From: Novosphingobium resinovorum
GTDB taxonomy: Bacteria > Pseudomonadota > Alphaproteobacteria > Sphingomonadales > Sphingomonadaceae
DNA length: 64,000 bases
Direction of reading: 5' to 3'
Assembly: GCF_001742225.1 (NCBI RefSeq)
Contig: NZ_CP017075.1
Coordinates: forward strand, 2,852,001-2,916,000
A program made the position numbers and the translations under genes. The notes beneath the pieces are model-generated. The model saw only the letters and a program-made list of their open reading frames with translations, ran no database searches and was not told the DNA's origin. Each line of letters starts with the position of its first letter. The first letter of the stretch is position 1. This document shows, one piece after another, positions 8,601 through 18,392 of the stretch.

Positions 8601-9065
8601 CTGGGCGGCATGCTGGCGCTGACCGTCGCCGGGCAGCCGATCTCGATGCCGGTCTACATCGGCATCCTGATGCTGCTGGGCATCGTCGCCAAGAACTCCA
8701 TCCTGCTGATCGACTTCGCGATCGAGGAGATGAGCAAGGGCGTCGACAAGCTCACCGCCATCATGGACGCCGGGCACAAGCGCGCCCAGCCGATCGTCAT
8801 GACCACCGTGGCGATGACCGCGGGCATGGTGCCGACCGCGCTGTCGATCTCGGGCGACGGCGCGTTCCGTGCGCCGATGGGCGTGACGGTGATCGGCGGA
8901 CTTCTGCTCTCCACCCTGCTCACGCTGGTGATCGTGCCTGCAGCCTTCAGCCTCGCCGATGGTTTCGAGAAGCGGGTCGGGCCGAAGCTGCGCAAGTCGC
9001 TGCTGACCTATGACCCCGATCAGCACCACGCCGGGACGCCCACTCACGCGCACCCGGCCGAGTAA
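5646..9065 (+). CDS. RND efflux permease with an inserted membrane segment
   Basis: A 1139-residue proton-driven pump of the AcrB/MexB-like superfamily; usual length is about 1030-1050. The proton-relay aspartates are present (D401-D402 in GVLVDDAIVEIEN), as is the TM10 lysine in GIVAKNSILLIDFA. The extra length lies between the first and second halves, at about residues 510-610. Two strongly hydrophobic stretches there (AVVATIAFILLIAAGLAASG and FVIAAILSPLAIPVAIWLL) look like two additional membrane spans where a standard pump has only a short linker. Both porter halves are intact. Co-transcribed with the adaptor upstream. The substrate cannot be told from sequence alone. Confidence 0.92.
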   Translation: MRNISAWSIRNPIIPIVFFIGLMIAGIVSFNRMDVNNMPDVEFPGVHIGVSQPGAAPTEIETQITQIVEGSVRSIPGVEEIQSTASEGRSTTLVFFSVGTNVDVATQQVKNAVDQVRGQLPDGILEPQVQKIEAGGGGSLAYFAVRADDMTIEQLSWFVDDTIAKTLLGVEGMATVSRDGGVNREIRVVVDPQRMQALGVSAEALNNVLRQVNVDAAGGQAEIAGSRQSVRVLGNAQTAYDLSQKRINLGNGRSVKLTDVASVHDGFSEQTDIARVNGREVVTFGFERARGASDVAVYDAAMEKLKEIQKSHPDIHLTRLFSQVDYTRGQYTSSMEALVEGAVLAIVIVFLFLRDWRATMISALAIPLSAIPTFWFMDLLGFTLNFLSLLALSLVAGVLVDDAIVEIENIVRHMRMGKSAYQASIDAADEIGLAVVATTFSIVAVFLPVGLMPGIPGQFFKAFGLTVVVAVLMSLAVARVITPMVAAYFLKAHGHAEHGGGKAMDVYMKILAWTLDSTEAHRRKAALVRQPFHPAYAVVATIAFILLIAAGLAASGLLFTTLQTGITKIGLKGAAFVIAAILSPLAIPVAIWLLGKLFRLLAGAMGALGRWYRYYTDRVIARMHDHRFYAFCASVYALVVTFALLAGLPQQFQPSTNNDTSEVKIELVPGTTLEQSELIGGRVSRLLEKQPEVERVLQFAGEGSGTLYIALKPAKEREATSIEFERRMAPQLQDVADARVSFASQSGGFGSGRDLSIMLSGSDSELLNKTAQTLVEQMRAIPGVVAPRIAADLQRPELLIVPRPDLAAQLGVTTSALSQTIRIATLGEIDQNAAKFSLSDRQVPIRVILDRTSRRDFSTIENLPVSTVSGGTVPLKRVAEIRFGAGPTQIQRYNQSRRIFVGADLGEGQVKGPIMTQIQNLPIMKNLPMGVSNAPVGEDKWQAEMITNFVTAVISGIFLVFAVLVLLYKRFVSPLVNMASLLLAPLGGMLALTVAGQPISMPVYIGILMLLGIVAKNSILLIDFAIEEMSKGVDKLTAIMDAGHKRAQPIVMTTVAMTAGMVPTALSISGDGAFRAPMGVTVIGGLLLSTLLTLVIVPAAFSLADGFEKRVGPKLRKSLLTYDPDQHHAGTPTHAHPAE

Positions 9066-9078
9066 GGAAGGGGCCAGC

Positions 9079-10356
9079 TTGCTGCCATTGGGCCGCCGGA
9101 ATGCAGGTATACCGCTGACGGGCATCGCCATCGATCGAGGCCGCCGGATGCGCCTGTTCGCGACCGGGCTGCTGCTGGCGATGGGTGTCGCCTTCGTCGT
9201 GCTCCACAAGGTTGCAGGCACGCACCCGGCATGGGGGTACGCCATCGCTTTCACCGAGGCCGCGATGGTCGGCGGCCTCGCGGACTGGTTCGCGGTAACC
9301 GCGCTGTTCCGCCGCCCGCTCGGCCTGCCGATCCCGCACACGGCGATCATTCCGGAGAACAAGGACCGCATCGCCGATTCGATGGCGACGTTCCTGCGCG
9401 AGAACTTCCTCACCCCGCAAGTCGTCGCGCGGCGCGTGAACGCCTTCAACTTCGCGGCCGCCGCCGGCACTTTCCTTGCTGACCCGGGACGCGGCGGCCA
9501 ATCGCGCATCCGCGCGGGCGCGGCGAACCTGATCGCCGACGTGCTCGAATCACTCGATCCCGAACGGCTCGGCAACCAGGTCCGGTCGGGCCTCGCACGC
9601 CAGCTGGAGCGGGTGGAAGTCGGCCCCCTGCTCGGCCAGATGCTCAGCGCGATGATCGCCGACCGTCGCCACCTGCCGCTCGTCGAAGGTGCAGTGCGCT
9701 GGGTGGGCGAGGCTCTGGAGGCGAACGAGGAGATGGTACGCGCCATGATCCGCGAGCGCGCCCACAGCCTGCTGCGCCTGACCGGCCTCGACACCCGCAT
9801 CGCCAATTCGGTGCTCGACGGCCTTTACAAGCTGCTCGCCGAGATGATCGTCCAGCCCGACCATCCGCTGAAGCTCAAGGTCGAGCAGATGCTGGAAAGC
9901 CTCGCCGACCGCCTCGTCAACGATCCGGAAACACGCGAGCGGGTGGAAAACGCCAAGCGCGAACTGATCGCCAATCCCGCCGTCGGCCAGTGGTGGCAGT
10001 CGGTCTGGGAACGCCTGCGCCGCAAGCTGATCGACGCCGCCCGCAATCCCGACGCGGCGCTGGCGGGGCAACTGACGACCATGCTCGGCGAACTGGGCAC
10101 CGCACTGCAGGGCGATCCGCGCCTGCAGGCCCAGATCAACCGCTTCGCGCGCCGCACGCTGGTGGGCGTCACCGCGCGCTATGGCGAGGAGATCGTCGGC
10201 CTCGTCTCGGGCACCGTGAAGCGCTGGGACGCCCGCACGATCAGCAACCGCCTCGAAGGCGCAGTCGGCCGCGACCTGCAGTTCATCCGCATCAACGGCA
10301 CGCTGGTGGGTGGCTTGTTCGGCCTATGCATCCATGCGATCGATCGGCTGCTATGA
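9079..10356 (+). CDS. DUF445 family membrane-associated protein
   Basis: A DUF445 (YjiN-like) protein of about 425 residues, biochemical function unknown. An N-terminal hydrophobic helix (LFATGLLLAMGVAFVVL) is followed by the family signature around GGLADWFAVTALFRRPLGLP and IPHTAIIPENKDRI. A long helical domain of amphipathic repeats comes next, and the C-terminus ends in a second hydrophobic hairpin (INGTLVGGLFGLCIHAID). TTG 9079 was chosen because a good Shine-Dalgarno (AAGGAAGGGG) lies about 5 bp upstream. An in-frame ATG at 9010 would overlap the permease by 56 bp, and ATG 9148 is also possible. Likely co-transcribed with the pump genes and with the acetyltransferase that follows. Confidence 0.82.
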   Translation: MLPLGRRNAGIPLTGIAIDRGRRMRLFATGLLLAMGVAFVVLHKVAGTHPAWGYAIAFTEAAMVGGLADWFAVTALFRRPLGLPIPHTAIIPENKDRIADSMATFLRENFLTPQVVARRVNAFNFAAAAGTFLADPGRGGQSRIRAGAANLIADVLESLDPERLGNQVRSGLARQLERVEVGPLLGQMLSAMIADRRHLPLVEGAVRWVGEALEANEEMVRAMIRERAHSLLRLTGLDTRIANSVLDGLYKLLAEMIVQPDHPLKLKVEQMLESLADRLVNDPETRERVENAKRELIANPAVGQWWQSVWERLRRKLIDAARNPDAALAGQLTTMLGELGTALQGDPRLQAQINRFARRTLVGVTARYGEEIVGLVSGTVKRWDARTISNRLEGAVGRDLQFIRINGTLVGGLFGLCIHAIDRLL

Positions 10357-10892
10357 CCGATGGACCACTGCTGACAACCGACCGTTTCGACTTGTGGCGC
10401 CCGGTGGCGAGCGACCTGCCCCAGCTCTGTGCCCTGATCGACGACGAGGAAACCCGCCGCTACCTCGGCCCTGCTTCAGCCGAACGGCAGCCGCAGTTCG
10501 ACCGCCTGATGCGGAATGCGGGGTCGTGGATGCTCTATGGCTACGGCACCTTCATGGTGCGTCCGCATGGCGCAGACAGCATCATCGCTGCATGCGGTGT
10601 CTTCCATTCGTGGCGTGGCTTCGGCCACGATGTCGGCATGGACGACGTTCCCGAGGCGGGCTGGATCGTCCGCCGCGACTGGTGGGGCAAGCGCGTGGCG
10701 GGTGAAGTGATGGAGGCCGTGCTCGGCTGGTTCGATCCAGCACATGGTCCAAAACGCATCGCCTGCATGATCGAGGAGGGCAATGCGGCGTCGGAACGCG
10801 TCGCGGCAGCCCTCGGCTTCGCGCGCTACGGCGCGCATGTCAGCGACGATACGATGCTCATGCTGTTCGAGCGCTTGCCTGGCGGCCGCTGA
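10353..10892 (+). CDS. GNAT family N-acetyltransferase (RimJ/RimL type)
   Basis: A 179-residue acetyltransferase whose start overlaps the DUF445 stop (ATGA, 4 bp), showing translational coupling. The N-terminal LTTDRFDLWRPVASDLPQL is typical of RimJ/RimL-like enzymes. The acetyl-CoA region is weak but recognisable around WIVRRDWWGKRVAGEVMEAV, and the IEEGNAASERVAAALGFARYG block is the usual C-terminal signature (residue swap after the N-x-x-S-x-x-V-x-x-x-L-G-F pattern). The substrate is unknown; these enzymes acetylate ribosomal-protein N-termini, amino acids or small amines using acetyl-CoA in the cytosol. Confidence 0.85.
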   Translation: MTDGPLLTTDRFDLWRPVASDLPQLCALIDDEETRRYLGPASAERQPQFDRLMRNAGSWMLYGYGTFMVRPHGADSIIAACGVFHSWRGFGHDVGMDDVPEAGWIVRRDWWGKRVAGEVMEAVLGWFDPAHGPKRIACMIEEGNAASERVAAALGFARYGAHVSDDTMLMLFERLPGGR

Positions 10893-10900
10893 GTGCGGCG

Positions 10901-11773
10901 TCAGTTAACGTATACGATACTGCCTGAAAAGAACGAGGCGACAGGCTGGCTGTTGCTATCAAGCGCAGGCTCGAATCTGGCCATGCCGATTACTATTTCG
11001 CAAACTTTAGTATTGAAGTTGGCATTCCTGAAGGCGTTTACCGTTTCGCACTGCGTCGGTTGTCCGGCCTTGTCCACCATGACGCGCAAGTTCAGGCGCC
11101 CATCCTTGCCCTGATATTCGAGTTCAGACGGGAAACCCTTGAGTATCTCGGAGATCCATTTTTTGTCTGCCACTTTAGGGCGACGCGTAAGCTCGGCCTG
11201 CTCGGCTGGGTCAAGGCCCCAATTCCGCACCAGCGCGTCGGTGCAAGTCCGCAGCGCGGAAAGCACCGGAAGAACACTGCCGGTGTCGAGAACGAATGTC
11301 TGATGCGACGTCGCCAGACTGATCCGATCGACCGTGGCCTCGAAATCAGAATCCGGCATCGGCTCGGCTGCGAAGCCCCCCACCTGCCGGTGCTTCCTGG
11401 TAGCCAATGCACTCGAAAACAGAACCGCGGGACCGTATGCGCCCGCGCGTGCGTTGTGATGCAGACTGGGAAACGAAAGCTCGTGGAGGCCATAGGCGAT
11501 TCCGAATTGCGGCGCCTGCTGCAGCCGTGCAGCGATCTCGCCTGCAACGGTAACTTCGAAATCGCGACCGGGGCCGTATGTCCTCATGCTCAGCAAAACC
11601 GGTCTTTTACTGGTACCGAAGCGTCGAACCATGACGCAACTCGTCTTTTGGTAATCTACCAACCATTGCGAAATCGCGGGCAACGTCGTGATTTTGGGTT
11701 TGGCGTGGCAGCAGGTTCCGACGGTCAACCCGCAGAGCATCGCAAGAAGAGCCCAAAAATTCCGATGCCTCAT
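10901..11773 (-). CDS. Exported protein with a TonB C-terminal-like domain
   Basis: A 290-residue protein with an N-terminal signal peptide (NFWALLAMLCGLTVGTCCHA, cleavage about residue 24) chosen by starting at ATG 11773. A frame start at 11836 would hide it. The middle is unlike anything I can name. The last about 75 residues (from LEYQGKDGRLNLRVMVDKAG, then CETVN, C-E-I-V-I-G-MARFEPA) resemble the TonB C-terminal fold found in energy transducers and in free periplasmic proteins. There is no proline-rich spacer or N-terminal TonB anchor, so it is not a classical TonB. Codon use and GC look a little lower than in the neighbours. The stop is 8 bp from that of the convergent acetyltransferase gene. 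Confidence 0.6.
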   Translation of the reverse strand: MRHRNFWALLAMLCGLTVGTCCHAKPKITTLPAISQWLVDYQKTSCVMVRRFGTSKRPVLLSMRTYGPGRDFEVTVAGEIAARLQQAPQFGIAYGLHELSFPSLHHNARAGAYGPAVLFSSALATRKHRQVGGFAAEPMPDSDFEATVDRISLATSHQTFVLDTGSVLPVLSALRTCTDALVRNWGLDPAEQAELTRRPKVADKKWISEILKGFPSELEYQGKDGRLNLRVMVDKAGQPTQCETVNAFRNANFNTKVCEIVIGMARFEPALDSNSQPVASFFSGSIVYVN

Positions 11774-11838
11774 GATTGCAACGTCCCCCGACCATGCACA
11801 TCGTGCAGGCACTGACATCCACACGATACCCAGCAAAT

Positions 11839-11864
11839 AACCCCCGGATTTGCATCCGAGGGTT
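11839..11864 (-). terminator. Intrinsic terminator after etfA
   Basis: AACCCCCGGAT and ATCCGAGGGTT pair with one mismatch around TTGC; on the minus strand the stem is followed by a short T-rich stretch (ATTTG). Confidence 0.6.
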
Positions 11865-11896
11865 AAGCATTTGTGACAGACGGGGATTCTCAGATT

Positions 11897-12826
11897 TCAA
11901 AGCTTGCCGGTAAGCTCCGGCACGGCAGTGAAGAGATCCGCCACGAGGCCCACGTCGGCCACCTGGAAGATCGGGGCATCCTCGTCCTTGTTGATGGCGA
12001 TGATGGTCTTGGAGTCCTTCATGCCCGCAAGGTGCTGGATCGCGCCCGAGATACCGACCGCGATGTAGACTTCCGGTGCCACGATCTTGCCAGTCTGGCC
12101 GACCTGGTAGTCGTTGGGCACGTAGCCCGCATCGACCGCAGCGCGCGAAGCGCCGACGGCGGCGCCCAGCTTGTCGGCGAGCGGCATGATGGTGGCCTCG
12201 AAGGTTTCCGAGTCCTTCAGCGCGCGGCCGCCCGAGACGATGATCTTGGCGCTGGTCAGCTCCGGACGCTCCGACTTGGCGATTTCCGCGCCCACGAAGC
12301 TGGAGAGGCCCGCATCACCGGCGCCCGTCACGTCCTCGACCACGCCCGAGCCGCCAGTGGCCTCGGCCTTGGCGAAGGCAGTGCCGCGCACGGTGATGAC
12401 GAGCTTCGGATCGCTCGATTCGACGGTGGCGATGGCGTTGCCCGCGTAGATCGGACGGGTGAAGGTCTTCTCGCCCTCGACCGAGAGGATGTCCGAGATC
12501 TGCGCGACGTCGAGCAGCGCGGCAACGCGCGGGGCGACGTTCTTGCCGGTGGTGGTGGCCGGCGCGACGAAGGCGTCGTGGTGACCCATCAGGTCCACGA
12601 TCAGCGGCGCGATGTTCTCGGCCAGCGCGTGCTCGTAGGCCGCGTCGTCGGCGAAGTGAACCTTGCCCACGCCAGCGATCTGCGCAGCGGCGTCAGCCAC
12701 GGCGCGCGCGCCGGAACCGGCGACGAGGAGATGGACTTCACCCAGCTTGGCAGCAGCGGTGACGGCGGAGAGGGTAGCGTCCTTGACGGAGGCGTTGTCG
12801 TGTTCGACCCAAACGAGCGTCTTCAT
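11897..12826 (-). CDS. etfA: Electron transfer flavoprotein alpha subunit
   Basis: A 309-residue FAD-binding subunit of the ETF heterodimer. ETF collects electrons from acyl-CoA and other dehydrogenases and passes them to ETF-ubiquinone oxidoreductase. The N-terminal domain begins [19 protein letters not shown]. The C-terminal FAD domain shows the conserved [18 protein letters not shown] and [21 protein letters not shown] blocks, then [19 protein letters not shown]. Its ATG overlaps the etfB stop by one base (TAATG), so the two subunits are translationally coupled in the order etfB-etfA. Length is normal. Confidence 0.97.
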   Translation of the reverse strand: MKTLVWVEHDNASVKDATLSAVTAAAKLGEVHLLVAGSGARAVADAAAQIAGVGKVHFADDAAYEHALAENIAPLIVDLMGHHDAFVAPATTTGKNVAPRVAALLDVAQISDILSVEGEKTFTRPIYAGNAIATVESSDPKLVITVRGTAFAKAEATGGSGVVEDVTGAGDAGLSSFVGAEIAKSERPELTSAKIIVSGGRALKDSETFEATIMPLADKLGAAVGASRAAVDAGYVPNDYQVGQTGKIVAPEVYIAVGISGAIQHLAGMKDSKTIIAINKDEDAPIFQVADVGLVADLFTAVPELTGKL

Positions 12827-13572
12827 TATGCGACTCCCAGTTCCTTGAGCTTGGCGACGAGGCCGTCGACGTCGGCAACCTTGATACCGGCCGAACGGAC
12901 GGGCGGCTCGGAGACCTTGAGGGTCTTGAGACGCGGCGCAATGTCCACGCCGTAGTCGGCGGGCGACTTCACATCGAGCTGCTTCTTCTTCGCCTTCATG
13001 ATGTTGGGCAGCGAAGCGTAGCGCGGCTCGTTGAGGCGCAGGTCGGTGGTGACGATGGCGGGGAGCGACAGCTTCACCGTCTCGAGGCCGCCATCGACTT
13101 CGCGGGTCACGGAGACCGAGTCGCCGGCAACATCGACCTTCGAGGCGAAGGTGCCCTGCGGACGGCCGGTCAGCGCGGCGAGCATCTGGCCGGTCTGGTT
13201 CGAATCGTCGTCGATCGCCTGCTTGCCGAGGATCACGAGGCCGGGGTTCTCTTCGGCCACGATGGCCTTGAGGATCTTGGCCACGGCCAGCGGTTCGACT
13301 TCAGCGTCGGTCTCGATCAGGATCGCGCGGTCGGCGCCCATGGCGAGCGCGGTACGCAGGGTTTCCTGCGCCTTTGCCGGCCCGACCGAGACGGCGATGA
13401 TCTCTTCGGCCTTGCCCGCTTCCTTGAGGCGGATGGCTTCCTCGACGGCGATCTCGTCGAAGGGGTTCATGCTCATCTTGACGTTGGCAAGGTCAACGCC
13501 CGTGCCGTCGGCCTTGACCCGCGGCTTCACGTTGTAATCGATGACCCGCTTAACGGGCACGATGATCTTCAT
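12826..13572 (-). CDS. etfB: Electron transfer flavoprotein beta subunit
   Basis: A 248-residue subunit, normal for the family (about 250). It begins [20 protein letters not shown] and carries the AMP-binding landmarks: [21 protein letters not shown] and [24 protein letters not shown]. It also has the [18 protein letters not shown] loop and the ETF-beta signature near the adenine pocket. It starts at ATG 13572; an upstream in-frame start at 13590 would add six residues. First gene of the etfBA pair. The 235-bp gap to sucC contains the sucC terminator. Confidence 0.97.
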   Translation of the reverse strand: MKIIVPVKRVIDYNVKPRVKADGTGVDLANVKMSMNPFDEIAVEEAIRLKEAGKAEEIIAVSVGPAKAQETLRTALAMGADRAILIETDAEVEPLAVAKILKAIVAEENPGLVILGKQAIDDDSNQTGQMLAALTGRPQGTFASKVDVAGDSVSVTREVDGGLETVKLSLPAIVTTDLRLNEPRYASLPNIMKAKKKQLDVKSPADYGVDIAPRLKTLKVSEPPVRSAGIKVADVDGLVAKLKELGVA

Positions 13573-13730
13573 TGCGATCTGTCCTCTCACTGCTGGGACG
13601 GCAAATTTAACCGCACGATTAAATTCTGGTGCGAGCTATCGCGTTCCTCTGCCTCGACGTCAAGCCTCGCTAAAGCGCTAAGAGCTTGCGACGGGAAAAG
13701 AGAAACTTCGCGCAACGCATACATGCAGAA

Positions 13731-13758
13731 ACGGCGGGGGTCGCGAAACCCCCGCCGT
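13731..13758 (-). terminator. Intrinsic terminator after sucC
   Basis: Perfect 11-bp arms (ACGGCGGGGGT and ACCCCCGCCGT) around CGCGAA; on the minus strand the stem is followed by TTTCT. Confidence 0.75.
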
Positions 13759-13807
13759 CTCAATATTCGCTATATGATCGTGCGCATGATGCGCATCACC
13801 GAAAGGA

Positions 13808-15007
<1,200 letters not shown>

Positions 15008-15193
15008 CGCTCAAATCGCTTTCTGCTGGAGGTTCCCGGGGAAGGCGCCGTAGCCATATGTTCGGCGTCCGCCTAAGCACATCCCGGCGCCCTTGAAAAG
15101 GCCCGGCGCCTGCGCAAATGCATAGCCACGTCGAATTTCATCGACCTTATTTGATATCAGTTCTCAATAGCAATTGATGCGGGAGCGCGCCCG

Positions 15194-15988
15194 ATGATCG
15201 ACAGAAAGCGACTCGAAGCCATCGTCCGGGAGGCCGGACGCATCGCCCTTGCCGGATGGCCAGGCGATGGGCACGCGCTCGAATCGTGGGAAAAGACGCC
15301 GGGAAGCCCGGTCTGCACCGCCGATCTCGCGGTCGATGCCTACCTCAAGCGCGAACTGCGCGCATTGCTGCCTGCGGCAGGATGGCTTTCGGAAGAGACG
15401 GCCGACACGCAGGATCGGCAGGACCATGAACTGGTCTGGCTGGTCGATCCGATCGACGGCACCCGAGACTACATTCATGGTCGCAAGGGCTGGGCGATCT
15501 CGGTGGCGCTGGTGAACACCCGCCGCCCGCTGCTGGGCTACCTCTTCGCCCCCGTGCGCAACCGTGAGGATGGCGGCGAGTTCTGGTCGGCCGAGGCGGG
15601 TAAAGGGGCATGGCTGAACGGCGTCCGGCTCTCCGCAAGCAGCCGCGAAGTACTGGCCGGATCGCGCGTCCCGGCGCACAAGCTGGCGCTCGAAGATGCC
15701 GACCTCACTCTCGTCGAGCAGCCCAATTCGATCGCCCTGCGCATGGCGATGATCGCATCCGGCGAGGCCGATCTTCTGGCGACGCTGCGCTGGGGCTACG
15801 AGTGGGACATTGCCGCCGCCGGACTGATCGCGCGCGAAGCAGGGGCGGCCGTAACCGATGCCTTCGGCCAGCCGCTCAATTACAACAAGCGCGATCCGCG
15901 CGCGTTCGGCGTGCTGGTTTCGTCCAACGGTATCCATGCTGCCGCTGTCGAGCGACTTGCCGACCGCGCACGTCGCTATTCGGCCTGA
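15194..15988 (+). CDS. cysQ: 3'(2'),5'-bisphosphate nucleotidase / inositol monophosphatase family protein (CysQ type)
   Basis: A 264-residue lithium-sensitive phosphatase of the CysQ/IMPase family. CysQ removes the 3'-phosphate from PAP, the by-product of sulfate reduction. Metal-site motifs are clear: LSEET (residues about 72-76), the signature WLVDPIDGTRDY (about 95-106) and the late WDIAAAGLIAREAGA with its aspartate. I favour CysQ over inositol monophosphatase because of the length and the GRKGWAISVALV block, but the substrate is not certain. It stands alone, divergent from sucC and convergent with the next gene. The 186-bp upstream gap should hold its promoter; no clear regulatory site is visible there. 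Confidence 0.8.
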   Translation: MIDRKRLEAIVREAGRIALAGWPGDGHALESWEKTPGSPVCTADLAVDAYLKRELRALLPAAGWLSEETADTQDRQDHELVWLVDPIDGTRDYIHGRKGWAISVALVNTRRPLLGYLFAPVRNREDGGEFWSAEAGKGAWLNGVRLSASSREVLAGSRVPAHKLALEDADLTLVEQPNSIALRMAMIASGEADLLATLRWGYEWDIAAAGLIAREAGAAVTDAFGQPLNYNKRDPRAFGVLVSSNGIHAAAVERLADRARRYSA

Positions 15989-16009
15989 TCGGACGGTAGC
16001 GGCCCCGCC

Positions 16010-17569
16010 TCAATTCCCTTCCGCCCCCTCACCCTCGGCGTCGCTGGGCATTTCCGTGCCCATGTCCTCACCTTTCCAGGACGGCTCCTTTTCCATCCGC
16101 TCGATCAGATTGTGAGCGAAGGCGCTCATGCCGCCGCCGTGGGGATTGTTCGCTACAGGCCCCAGCACGATCCGGGCTTCCGGGGAACGGCCTAGACGCA
16201 GCAGCGTGGTCCCGAGCGTCATGCGCAGGCCAAGGTCGAAGGGTGCCAGTTCCACCGCCCGGATCAATCCGTCAACCGCCAGCTGCGGCGGCTGCATGCC
16301 CTGCTCAACGAAGCTGCGGTAGAAGTAGATCAGCGGTAGCGGGTGGTCGTTCTCCAGCCGGTTGAGCGCGATGAAAGGCGCCCGCGCGGTCTTGTAGGCC
16401 GCCGCGCGCTCCTTGTCGTCGCCCTTGCTATCCTCGGCCTCGCGGAACAGCGCATAGCCCTTCTGTACATAGGCATTGACCTGCGAGGGATCACGCCTGA
16501 TCGCGGTATCGGCGGCGGCGACGGCCTCCTTGTCGTGCCCGGCGTCATATTCGCACTCAGCCAGCGCGGCGAGCACCGCTGCATCATCGGGATACTTCGC
16601 CGCGATCGCCCGCGCCTCGACCAGCAGCGTCGCTGCCTCCTCGCTCGACACGCCGCGCCGCGAGCGGATGCGCACCGGCATGATCTCCGCCTCCCCCGCC
16701 GAGAGCGTGCGCAGCGACACAGGGCCGATCGTCAGCAGTTCCGGCTTGAGCGTCAGCGCCGTCATCCTCCGCTGCTTCAGATAGTGGTCGAGATCCTTTT
16801 CCAGCTTGTCGAAGTCTCCGAACGCCTCCAGCGCCGCCGCCCGCTGCCCTCGGCCCTTCGCGAGCAGGTCCGTATAGCGGGTGAACTGCCCTTTGCGGTC
16901 CGCCCCGAAGGTCAGGTAGTGATAGAGTAGCCAGCTCTTGCCGTAGAAGGCGTCGTAGCTGGTGTGCTTGCGCTTGTCGTAATCGGTGGGATCGAGCAGG
17001 TCTGCCGCCTTGACGTCCTGCGCATAAAGCAGTTCCCCCGCGCGATGATTGGCGGGACGGCCCAGCCAGAGCCCGCCGTCCGCCTCGAACTTGGCCGAAG
17101 CGAAGAACTCCGCCGACCCTTCGCTCAGCCAGCGCGGCATGGCCGAGACGTTGCTGGAAATCAGGAAATGGTGCGCATATTCGTGAAGCAGCACGATCAT
17201 CGACCAGGTCACCGGCCCGCTGCCGCTCTGCACCGCAGGCACGATCGCCAGCGAGCCCCCCGCCCTCGGCACGTAGAAGCCGCCGACGAACTTGTTGTCG
17301 CCGCCATGAAGTTCACGCACCTCGCGAGTGTTCTTCACGACATAGACCGTGACGCGGTTCGACGGACTGGGCTTGGCGACCTTGGTGGCGAGAACGAAGG
17401 CCATCCCCGCGTGATACCGCTCGAGCTGCTGCGCAAAGCGGGTGATGTCCTTGTCGGAATCGTTGGCGTAGATGACGAAGTGTTCGCTCGACGCCTCGGT
17501 CCAGGCCGCCTGGGCTGGCGCTGCCGAGAGCCACGCAGCCAGCGCCGCCATCACAATCCTGAAACGCAT
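16010..17569 (-). CDS. Exported HEXXH-type putative metallopeptidase with TPR repeats
   Basis: A 519-residue protein with a signal peptide ending APAQA (about residue 22). The N-terminal half holds a gluzincin-like zinc site: H129-E130-Y-A-H133 in LLHEYAHHFL, followed 16-17 residues later by WLSEGSAEFF, whose glutamate should be the third ligand. This is the arrangement of DUF1570-like/peptidase-MA-type proteins. The C-terminal half (about 290-500) is built of tetratricopeptide-like helices (VLAALAECEYDAGHDKEAVA; AYVQKGYALFREAED; LRMTLGTTLLRLGRSPEA). The end is acidic. TTG 17572 lies directly before the chosen ATG. It is probably periplasmic; the target is unknown. It stands alone, with no operon partner. 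Confidence 0.7.
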   Translation of the reverse strand: MRFRIVMAALAAWLSAAPAQAAWTEASSEHFVIYANDSDKDITRFAQQLERYHAGMAFVLATKVAKPSPSNRVTVYVVKNTREVRELHGGDNKFVGGFYVPRAGGSLAIVPAVQSGSGPVTWSMIVLLHEYAHHFLISSNVSAMPRWLSEGSAEFFASAKFEADGGLWLGRPANHRAGELLYAQDVKAADLLDPTDYDKRKHTSYDAFYGKSWLLYHYLTFGADRKGQFTRYTDLLAKGRGQRAAALEAFGDFDKLEKDLDHYLKQRRMTALTLKPELLTIGPVSLRTLSAGEAEIMPVRIRSRRGVSSEEAATLLVEARAIAAKYPDDAAVLAALAECEYDAGHDKEAVAAADTAIRRDPSQVNAYVQKGYALFREAEDSKGDDKERAAAYKTARAPFIALNRLENDHPLPLIYFYRSFVEQGMQPPQLAVDGLIRAVELAPFDLGLRMTLGTTLLRLGRSPEARIVLGPVANNPHGGGMSAFAHNLIERMEKEPSWKGEDMGTEMPSDAEGEGAEGN

Positions 17570-17656
17570 CAAGTCCCCCCGAACCCAGTTCGCGGGCAGA
17601 CTACGCCGATATTGCGGCGTTTCAAGTTACTCTATGGAAATCACGTGGTTACGAAG

Positions 17657-17690
17657 AAGGGGCCGGTGCGGTTTCCCGCACCGGCCCCTT
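17657..17690 (-). terminator. Intrinsic terminator after the OmpA-like gene (possibly bidirectional)
   Basis: A 15-bp perfect stem (AAGGGGCCGGTGCGG with its complement) around a short TTTC loop. On the minus strand it ends CCCCTTCTTC. Confidence 0.75.
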
Positions 17691-17717
17691 CCCCGATCCC
17701 GCTTCCTGCGGAAGCTC

Positions 17718-18392
17718 TTACTTCGCCGAGTTGGCGTCGTCGGTGGTGACCGGCGTGATCTTGATCTCGACACGGCGGTTGAGGGCACGGCCCTCGGGCG
17801 TGTTGTTGTCCGCGACCGGGTAGTTCATGCCCATGCCCTGCGTCTGGATGCGCGAGGACGAGACGCCCCGGCTGATCAGGTAGCGCGCAACCGAATCGGC
17901 ACGGCGCTTCGACAGGTCCATGTTGTAGGCGGCCGAGCCGGTCGAATCGGTGTGGCCGTAGACGTCGACGAGGCTGTTCGGATACTGCACCATCGACTGC
18001 GCGACCTTGTCGAGCGAGGTCTGGAACGAAGGGCTGACGACGGTGGAATTCACCGCGAACGTCACGTCCGGCAGGTTCACCAGAATGCCGTCGCCCTGCT
18101 GGGTGACGTCGATGCCCGAACCGGCGGTCTGTTCCTTCAGCTCCTTGATCTGCTTGTCCATCTGGTAGCCAACGACGCCGCCCGCGACGCCGCCGATACC
18201 GGCACCAACGATGCGCGCGGTCTTGCCGCCAATGACGCTGCCCAGCAGATAGCCAAGGCCCGCGCCGCCGGCACCGCCGATCGCCGTGCGCGAAACCTTG
18301 CGCTCACCGGTGTTCGGGTCGGTGACGCAGGCGGAAACCGAAACCAGCGCGAAGACCGCGGCGGCCGAAGTGATCAGGCGCGACTTTTTCAT
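17718..18392 (-). CDS. OmpA family lipoprotein with glycine zipper (YiaD-like)
   Basis: A 224-residue envelope protein. A lipoprotein signal (lipobox SVSAC, Cys22) is followed by a glycine-zipper segment (about residues 38-78: AIGGAGGAGLGYLLGSVIGG and AGIGGVAGGVVGYQMD). An OmpA-like peptidoglycan-binding domain comes next (about 105-214). That domain has the DVYGHTDSTGSAAYNMDLSK and RRADSVARYLISRGV motifs and the NRRVEIKI end. It should sit in the outer membrane and tether it to peptidoglycan. The gene is monocistronic with its own strong terminator. The 198-bp region to the divergent CorC-type gene holds both promoters, with no clear operator seen. Confidence 0.9.
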   Translation of the reverse strand: MKKSRLITSAAAVFALVSVSACVTDPNTGERKVSRTAIGGAGGAGLGYLLGSVIGGKTARIVGAGIGGVAGGVVGYQMDKQIKELKEQTAGSGIDVTQQGDGILVNLPDVTFAVNSTVVSPSFQTSLDKVAQSMVQYPNSLVDVYGHTDSTGSAAYNMDLSKRRADSVARYLISRGVSSSRIQTQGMGMNYPVADNNTPEGRALNRRVEIKITPVTTDDANSAK

